From the NCBI RefSeq assembly GCF_000235425.2, contig NZ_KI912267.1, positions 322,207 to 386,206 on the forward strand: 64,000 nt of DNA, in the 5' to 3' direction. Positions 59,097-64,000 of the stretch are shown here, in pieces (position 1 is the stretch's first letter; each line of letters begins with the position of its first letter). The position numbers and the translations under genes are program-made. The notes under the pieces were generated by a model. It was not told the origin of the DNA. It searched no databases and saw only the letters and a list, made by a program, of their open reading frames with translations. The DNA is from Pseudofrankia saprophytica. GTDB lineage: Bacteria; Actinomycetota; Actinomycetes; Frankiales; Frankiaceae.

Positions 59097-60776
59097 ATGA
59101 CCACCGCTGAGAGCGTCGACGACTTAGGCCAGAACCCAAGCGACAAGGACGAGACCCGCGCGGGCGGCGCCGCGGGGGCGCCCGGCGCCGGGGACGGTCC
59201 GCCGGCCACGATCCCGGCCGTGTTGGAGCGGGCCGCCCGGCTGTGGCCGGGTGACGAGGCGGTCGTCGACGGCGACGTCCGGCTGACGTTCTCCGAGCTC
59301 GCGGCCGCCGCCGACGAGGTGGCCCGGGCGCTGGTCGGCAGCGGTGTCGCGGCCGGCGACAGGGTCTCGATCTGGGCGCCGAACGGCTACCGCTGGATGG
59401 TCACCGCGCTCGGGATCTACCGGGCCGGCGCCGTCCTCGTCCCGGTGAACAGCCGGTTCAAGGGAGGCGAGGCGGCGGGGCTCCTGCGCGCGACCCGGGC
59501 GAGGATCCTGTTCACCGTCACCGACTTCCTCGAGACGGACTACGCGGCCGCGATCCTCGCCGAGCCGGACCTGCCGGACCTCGCCGAGGTCGTCGTGCTC
59601 GATGGACCGGCGAGCCCCCGCACCACCCGCTGGGACGACTTCGCCGCCCGCGCCGCCGCCGTTCCCGCCGAGGCCACCGCCGCCCGCGCGGCCGCGCTCA
59701 CCGGCGACAGCCTCAGCGACATCATCTTCACCTCTGGCACCACCGGGAAGCCGAAGGGCGCGATGCTCGCCCACGGGCCGTCGACCCGGCTCTATACGGC
59801 CTGGGCGGACGTCATCGGTCTCGGCCACGGTGACCGCTACCTGCTCGTCTACCCGTTCTTCCACACCGCCGGCCTCAAGGCGGGCCTGCTCGCGACCATC
59901 CTGGTCGGCACGACGCTCGTCCCGTACCCGGTCTTCGACGTGCCCGCCGTGATGCGGCTGGTCGGCGAGGAGAGGATCACCATGCTGCCCGGCCCGCCGG
60001 CCGTGTACGAGACGATCCTCAACAGCGACCTGACCGGTTACGACCTGTCGAGCTGGCGGCTCGCCGTCACCGGTGCCGCCCCGGTGTCGGTCGAGCTGGT
60101 CCGCCGGCTGCGCGCCGACCTGGGCCTGCGCACCGTCGTCACCGGCTATGGCCTGACCGAGACCACGGGAACTGTCGCCATGTGCAGGCACACCGATGAC
60201 CCGGAACTGGTCGCGCGCACCTCCGGCCGTGCGCTCGAGGGCGTGGAGATCCGCGTCGTCGACGACGCCGGCAAGGAGGTGCCGCGGGGCGAGCCCGGCG
60301 AGATCCTGGCCCGCGGGTTCAACATCATGAAGGGTTACCTCGACAACCCCGGGACGACCGCCGAGACCATCGACGCCGACGGCTGGCTGCGGACCGGTGA
60401 CATCGGGGTGATGGACGACGGTGGCAACATCGCCATCACCGACCGGAAGAAGGACATGTTCATCGTCGGCGGCTTCAACGCCTACCCGGCGGAGATCGAG
60501 GGCATGTTGGCGGAGCACCCGGCGATCGCCCAGGTCGCCGTCGTCGGCGTCCCCGACGAGCGGCTCGGCGAGGTCGGCATGGCCTACGTCGTCTCACGGG
60601 CCGGCGAGCCGGTGCCGGAGCCCGCGGAGATCATCTCCTGGGCCCGGCGGAAGATGGCCAACTACAAGGCGCCGCGCTACGTCGAGATCGTCGACGCGCT
60701 CCCGCTCAACGCCACCGGGAAGGTCGTCCGCTACGAGCTGCGCGCCCGCGCCGCCACCACCGTCCGCCGCTCCTGA
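59097..60776 (+). CDS. Acyl-CoA synthetase (FadD-type AMP-dependent ligase)
   Basis: This 559-residue ANL-superfamily ligase activates a carboxylic acid to its acyl-adenylate and then the CoA thioester. The P-loop is TSGTTGKPKG (212-221), the A5 motif YGLTETTG starts at 351, and the hinge and C-terminal domain carry GWLRTGDIGVMDDGG, DRKKDMFIVGGFNAYPAEIE and the catalytic Lys542 in NATGKV. An N-terminal tail of about 45 residues precedes the first domain. ATG 59097 has GGAG seven bases ahead. The substrate may be a fatty acid, an aromatic acid or a steroid side-chain acid. Confidence 0.94.
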   Translation: MTTAESVDDLGQNPSDKDETRAGGAAGAPGAGDGPPATIPAVLERAARLWPGDEAVVDGDVRLTFSELAAAADEVARALVGSGVAAGDRVSIWAPNGYRWMVTALGIYRAGAVLVPVNSRFKGGEAAGLLRATRARILFTVTDFLETDYAAAILAEPDLPDLAEVVVLDGPASPRTTRWDDFAARAAAVPAEATAARAAALTGDSLSDIIFTSGTTGKPKGAMLAHGPSTRLYTAWADVIGLGHGDRYLLVYPFFHTAGLKAGLLATILVGTTLVPYPVFDVPAVMRLVGEERITMLPGPPAVYETILNSDLTGYDLSSWRLAVTGAAPVSVELVRRLRADLGLRTVVTGYGLTETTGTVAMCRHTDDPELVARTSGRALEGVEIRVVDDAGKEVPRGEPGEILARGFNIMKGYLDNPGTTAETIDADGWLRTGDIGVMDDGGNIAITDRKKDMFIVGGFNAYPAEIEGMLAEHPAIAQVAVVGVPDERLGEVGMAYVVSRAGEPVPEPAEIISWARRKMANYKAPRYVEIVDALPLNATGKVVRYELRARAATTVRRS

Positions 60777-60800
60777 GCGCTCCTTCTGAGCACCCGGCCC

Positions 60801-60865
60801 ACCCGTCCGGAACACCCGTCCCGAACTCCCGTCCGGAATTCCCGTCCCGAACACCCGTCGTGAGC
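60801..60865. repeat. Five tandem copies of a 13-bp unit
   Basis: Units of (A/T)CCCGTCC(G/C)GAA(C/T) begin at 60801, 60814, 60827, 60840 and, diverged, 60853. They lie 24 bases after the acyl-CoA ligase stop, before the methyltransferase gene. Confidence 0.85.
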
Positions 60866-60938
60866 CGGCCGCCCTCCAGGTGGCGGGCCGCCGGCTCCCG
60901 CGCGCACGATGGGATGCGAGGGTCCGGGGGGTGACCAC

Positions 60939-62762
60939 ATGGCGGACCAGGCTCACCACGACGGCAACGCCGGCGGCGCGCGACCCAGCGACACCCGGTC
61001 CGACGACAGGCGGTCCAACGACTGGCTGTCCGACGACCGGAGGGCCGACGACACGCGCCGCCCTGGTCTGACCGAGCCCGGCCAGGCCCCGGTGTCCTCG
61101 GTCTGTCCGCCGGCCGCCGAGCACCGACCGGACCCCCTGACCGACCCGCTCCCCGAACTCCCCACACCTGGCGACGATGGCGACCCCGGAGCCTGGCCGT
61201 GTCCGGACGAGTCCCCGCCCGGACACGGCCAGAGCGCCGGTGACCGGGCCGCGCACCATACCGGCGCCGCGGGGCAGACCGGCGAGGGCTGGCGGCTCGC
61301 CGGTACTGGCACCGCGGCCACCCGGCTCGCCTGGCCCGCGGCCGGTCCGGGGCCATACGGCTCCGGCCTGTCCAGCCCATACGGTCGCGACCCCTACGCC
61401 CAGTTCGGCGCCCGGCACTGGGACGAGCCTTCCCGCGGGGACAGCGGCATCGCCGACCAGGACGCCGATGACCACGACGCCCACGACGCCGACGCCCACG
61501 ACGCCGCGGCCGGCGTGCACGCGGAGCATCCGCACCTGGCCGAATGGGCGGAACGGGCCGACCGCGCGGCCGAACGCGCCTGGTCCTGGTTCGGCAGGCT
61601 CGCCGACCAGGCCGCGGCCAGGCTGCCCGCCCACTCGCCGGAGACGACCGGCCCGCGGGAGATGCCGGCGCCGGCACCCGGGATACCGGCGGGCAGCCCG
61701 CAGGAGTCCCCGGCCACCGCGCGGTCCGGCGCCACCCCTTTGCCCGGCGCCACCCCACCCGGCGCACCCTCTGGCCGCCCCGCGAGCCAACACGTCGGTC
61801 CGGACCAGCCCGGCGACCAGGCCGGCGAGATCACCGTCGACCGTTTCGCGCCGCCTGCGCCATCGGTGCTCCCGCCCAGCGAGGTCCCGCCCAGCGAGGC
61901 GACCGTCGGCGCCCGGACCGTGCGACCGACGGTCGGCTACGCGCTGCACGGTGGCGAGGCGGACGCGCATCGGCTGGCCACGCAGTCCCGGGCGCTGGAG
62001 CCGGGCACGGAGGCGTTCCTGACCGGGCTGGGCCTGGGGCCGGGCTGGCGCTGCCTGGACGTGGGGTGCGGGCATGGCCAGGTCAGCGTGCTGCTGGCGG
62101 GCCGGGTCCGGCCCGGCGGGCGGATCGTGGGCGTCGACGGTGACCCGGCGTCGCTGCGGGTCGCCCGCCACAACGCGGCCCAGGTGGGTGCACGGGTCGC
62201 GTTCCTGAACGCGGACGCCGGCGGGCTGCCGGCCGCGCGCGGCCGATTCGACCTGGCCTACTGCCGGCTGCTGCTGGGGCACCTCGCGGACCCGATGGAG
62301 ACGCTGCGCGCCATGGCCACGGCTGTCCGTCCCGGTGGTGTGGTCGCCGTCGAGGACGTCTACTTCACCGTCCCGACGACGCCGCCGCCCGACGACGCGC
62401 CGCCGGAGGTCCTGACCGAGCTCATCGAGCTTCTGACCATGACGATCCGCGCCCAGGGCGGCGACCCACAGATCGGCCCGCGGCTGCCCGCCCTCTTCAG
62501 CGCCGTCGGCCTGACCGACATCTCGGCCGGCCTCAGCGCCGCTCCGTTGCCGTTGGACTCGCCACTCCTGCTGGCCGAGGCTCTGGACGCGACCCGGGAC
62601 GCGACCCTCGACGCGGGCCTCGCCTCCGCCGCCCATCTGGACGACCTGCGCGCCGCGCTGCTAGCCCTCCCCCGGCCGGTCCTCACCGCCACGGCCGGGA
62701 CCGCCCGCCTCTACCAGGTCTCCGGCCGCCGCCCGCCCCGCACCTCGGCCCGGGCCGCCTGA
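60939..62762 (+). CDS. Class I SAM-dependent methyltransferase with long disordered N-terminus
   Basis: A 607-residue protein. The first 330 or so residues are Asp/Gly/Pro/Ala-rich with DD-, HDA- and ADQ-type repeats and no fold. The C-terminal half is a class I methyltransferase: motif I LDVGCGHGQ (373-381), VGVDGDPASLRVARHNA, LNADAGGLPAARGRFDLAYCR, and post-motif regions LGHLADPMETLRAMATAVRPGG. This resembles ubiquinone/menaquinone-type or secondary-metabolism methyltransferases. ATG 60939 has GGGGGG nearby. The substrate is unknown. The N-terminal extension is unusual for this family. Confidence 0.82.
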   Translation: MADQAHHDGNAGGARPSDTRSDDRRSNDWLSDDRRADDTRRPGLTEPGQAPVSSVCPPAAEHRPDPLTDPLPELPTPGDDGDPGAWPCPDESPPGHGQSAGDRAAHHTGAAGQTGEGWRLAGTGTAATRLAWPAAGPGPYGSGLSSPYGRDPYAQFGARHWDEPSRGDSGIADQDADDHDAHDADAHDAAAGVHAEHPHLAEWAERADRAAERAWSWFGRLADQAAARLPAHSPETTGPREMPAPAPGIPAGSPQESPATARSGATPLPGATPPGAPSGRPASQHVGPDQPGDQAGEITVDRFAPPAPSVLPPSEVPPSEATVGARTVRPTVGYALHGGEADAHRLATQSRALEPGTEAFLTGLGLGPGWRCLDVGCGHGQVSVLLAGRVRPGGRIVGVDGDPASLRVARHNAAQVGARVAFLNADAGGLPAARGRFDLAYCRLLLGHLADPMETLRAMATAVRPGGVVAVEDVYFTVPTTPPPDDAPPEVLTELIELLTMTIRAQGGDPQIGPRLPALFSAVGLTDISAGLSAAPLPLDSPLLLAEALDATRDATLDAGLASAAHLDDLRAALLALPRPVLTATAGTARLYQVSGRRPPRTSARAA

Positions 62763-62804
62763 CACCTGTCCTCACGGCTACTCCTTCGAACGCTCCTCAG
62801 ATAG

Positions 62805-62833
62805 TTGCCATGGACATTATTGCCATGTACTTT
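62805..62833 (+). promoter_or_regulatory. Promoter with two TTGCCATG elements
   Basis: TTGCCA (62805-62810) and TACTTT (62828-62833) are separated by 17 bases. TTGCCATG occurs at 62805-62812 and 62820-62827, so the repeat overlaps the -35 and abuts the -10. The transcript start would be near 62840, at a GTG, so a leaderless MarR message is likely. The MarR protein may autoregulate here. Confidence 0.6.
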
Positions 62834-62839
62834 TTTTGT

Positions 62840-63805
62840 GTGAGCATGATCGAGCGGGCGACGACCGGCTTCCTGCTGTGGCGGGTGACGATGAAGTTCC
62901 GCGCCGGGGTGGACCGGGTGCTCGCCGACCTCGGCCTGACCCACGCGCAGTACTCGCTGCTCGCGTCACTCCGTGGCATGACCGGGGACTCGGGCGCGCG
63001 GCCCAGCCAGCGGGAGCTGGCGGATCACACCGGTCTCGAGCCGATCTTCGTGTCCAAGCTCGCCCGGGCGCTGGAGCAGGCCGGCCTGCTCACCCGCGCC
63101 ACCAGCGACCGCGACTCCCGGGCCGTCGAGCTCGCGCTGACCCCCCAGGGCGTCGAGACCGCCACCGCCGCGGTCGAGCGGGTCCAGGGGCTGCACCGAG
63201 AGCTGCTGGCGCCCATCGGCGGCCCGGGAGGCGCCACCGATCACCAGCTCGCGGACACCCTGCGGACGCTCCTGGGCGCGCCGCCGCCCGCCGCCCGCAC
63301 CGATCCCGAACGAGAACCATCACGACAGGTAGGGAGCAGGAACATGACCACACCAGCGGGGCCGCCGCCCCTGACCGGCCAGGACCTCGGCGAGGCCGAG
63401 GGCGCGGTGCACGGCCTTCTGGAAACGATCGTCGCCGGCACCGAGGTCAGCGCCGAGGAGTACGTCGTGCTGCGTGTCGTCACACTGCGCCCGCCGATGA
63501 CGTTCCCCGAGCTGCGGGCGTTCCTGACGAGCCAGCGCCAGCTGCGCCGCGACGAGGACCAGGTCGACGCGCTGCTGCGCCGCCTCGATGGCGCGGGCCT
63601 GCTCACCGGACTCGACGGCGCCGGCCCGGTGAGCGTGACCGCGCGCGGGGCGAACCTGCACGCGGCCGTGTTCGCCTCGGTGCAACGGGTCGGCGGGCAG
63701 GTCTTCGGCGGTTTCGACCCCGCCGAGCTGGCGGTCACCAAGCGTGTCCTCGCCGAGGTCACCCGGCGGGCGCTGCGGCTGCGGACCGAGCTCGCGGCGG
63801 CCTGA
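62840..63805 (+). CDS. Tandem-domain MarR-family regulator
   Basis: One open frame encodes two MarR-like winged-helix regions. The first, at about 15-145, has LADLGLTHAQYSLLASLRG, SQRELADHTGLEPIFVSKLARALEQAGLLTR and SDRDSRAVELALTPQG. The second (from about 180) has SAEEYVVLRVVTLRPPMTF, then a weaker HTH and LRRLDGAGLLTG. GTG 62840 coincides with the predicted transcription start, so leaderless translation is favoured; ATG 62846 is close behind. An internal ATG at 63344 is preceded by AGGGAGCAGG, so a second product starting there is possible. The protein is about twice the normal MarR length. Confidence 0.82.
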   Translation: MSMIERATTGFLLWRVTMKFRAGVDRVLADLGLTHAQYSLLASLRGMTGDSGARPSQRELADHTGLEPIFVSKLARALEQAGLLTRATSDRDSRAVELALTPQGVETATAAVERVQGLHRELLAPIGGPGGATDHQLADTLRTLLGAPPPAARTDPEREPSRQVGSRNMTTPAGPPPLTGQDLGEAEGAVHGLLETIVAGTEVSAEEYVVLRVVTLRPPMTFPELRAFLTSQRQLRRDEDQVDALLRRLDGAGLLTGLDGAGPVSVTARGANLHAAVFASVQRVGGQVFGGFDPAELAVTKRVLAEVTRRALRLRTELAAA

Positions 63806-64000
63806 GGCCCGCGGGGCGCGGGGCGCGGGACGCCGCCACCAGACCGGCCCGGGCCTCACACGCCGGCGTCAGAAACCTAGGGGGCCGGATAGGGGATCCA
63901 CCCGACGCCTGACGGGCGCGGTCGGCGAGACAGTCACGGTGGCACACGGCGGACGTTCCGGGAGGGGGGGCGCCGCGAGCCAGCCGCGGGCACGAGACCC

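Noticed and set aside
1-64000. Search for tRNA, rRNA, transposase, integrase and phage genes
   Set aside because: No recognisable tRNA fold, rRNA segment, recombinase or phage protein was found; the region reads as stable chromosome.

Overview
The window is very GC-rich DNA from a filamentous actinomycete. The best fit is the Frankiaceae (Frankia, Parafrankia or Pseudofrankia). Reasons: dense divergon and operon packing with ATGA/GTGA overlaps, GTG and TTG starts, a four-gene conservon, and a spore-pigment (whiE-like) type II polyketide cluster. Placement at genus level is inference. No rRNA, tRNA, CRISPR, transposase or integrase was seen.

Layout. (1) 1-8.7 kb holds metabolic genes: an AraC regulator cut by the window edge, an MFS carrier, a GH3 lipoprotein glucosidase, two divergent SDRs, folD, an FMN-dependent 2-hydroxyacid oxidase and a hemerythrin-like protein. 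(2) 9.1-13.0 kb holds a GlsB-type membrane protein, an anti-sigma-like ATPase facing a GAF/PP2C phosphatase, and an acyltransferase-3. (3) 13.5-15.0 kb holds a TauD-type dioxygenase preceded by a promoter/operator palindrome, a leaderless Cys-containing leader peptide and a terminator-like hairpin. (4) 14.9-26.9 kb is a nine-gene minus-strand operon: hydantoin-racemase-like protein, amidohydrolase, PuuE-like deacetylase, a peptide-type ABC importer with a fused double ATPase, and two 2-oxoglutarate/Fe oxygenases. It is divergent from a GntR regulator and looks like an import and catabolism unit for a nitrogenous compound. (5) 26.9-37.5 kb holds pabB, DoxX, three SnoaL-like proteins around a cytochrome P450, DedA, an aldo/keto reductase, an alpha/beta hydrolase, a TetR regulator and a metallo-beta-lactamase-fold hydrolase. 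(6) 37.7-42.2 kb holds a very large AAA/LuxR regulator and an SDR.

(7) 42.4-50.5 kb is the aromatic polyketide cluster on the minus strand: TcmI-type cyclase, ACP, aromatase/cyclase, cupin, KS-alpha, KS-beta/CLF, ketoreductase, two ABM monooxygenases and a glycosyltransferase. The parts are those of a spore-pigment pathway plus a ketoreductase and a sugar-transfer step. The gene order is unusual (ACP ahead of the ketosynthases), and the CLF has Gly where Gln is usual. (8) 50.9-56.9 kb holds a TTG-start HTH regulator and a complete conservon (sensor kinase, roadblock, DUF742, small GTPase). (9) 57.9-63.8 kb holds a TetR regulator, a fatty-acyl-CoA ligase, a methyltransferase with a long disordered N-terminus and a double-domain MarR protein.

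The most interesting signals are the leader peptide and attenuator before the sulfonate-type dioxygenase, an AT-rich 15-bp element shared by the P450 and acyl-CoA ligase upstream regions 26 kb apart, the catabolic import operon, the reordered pigment cluster with its ACTAGT elements, and the tandem MarR fusion. Several starts were moved from the longest open frame to an internal codon with a Shine-Dalgarno sequence; the reason is given in each entry.
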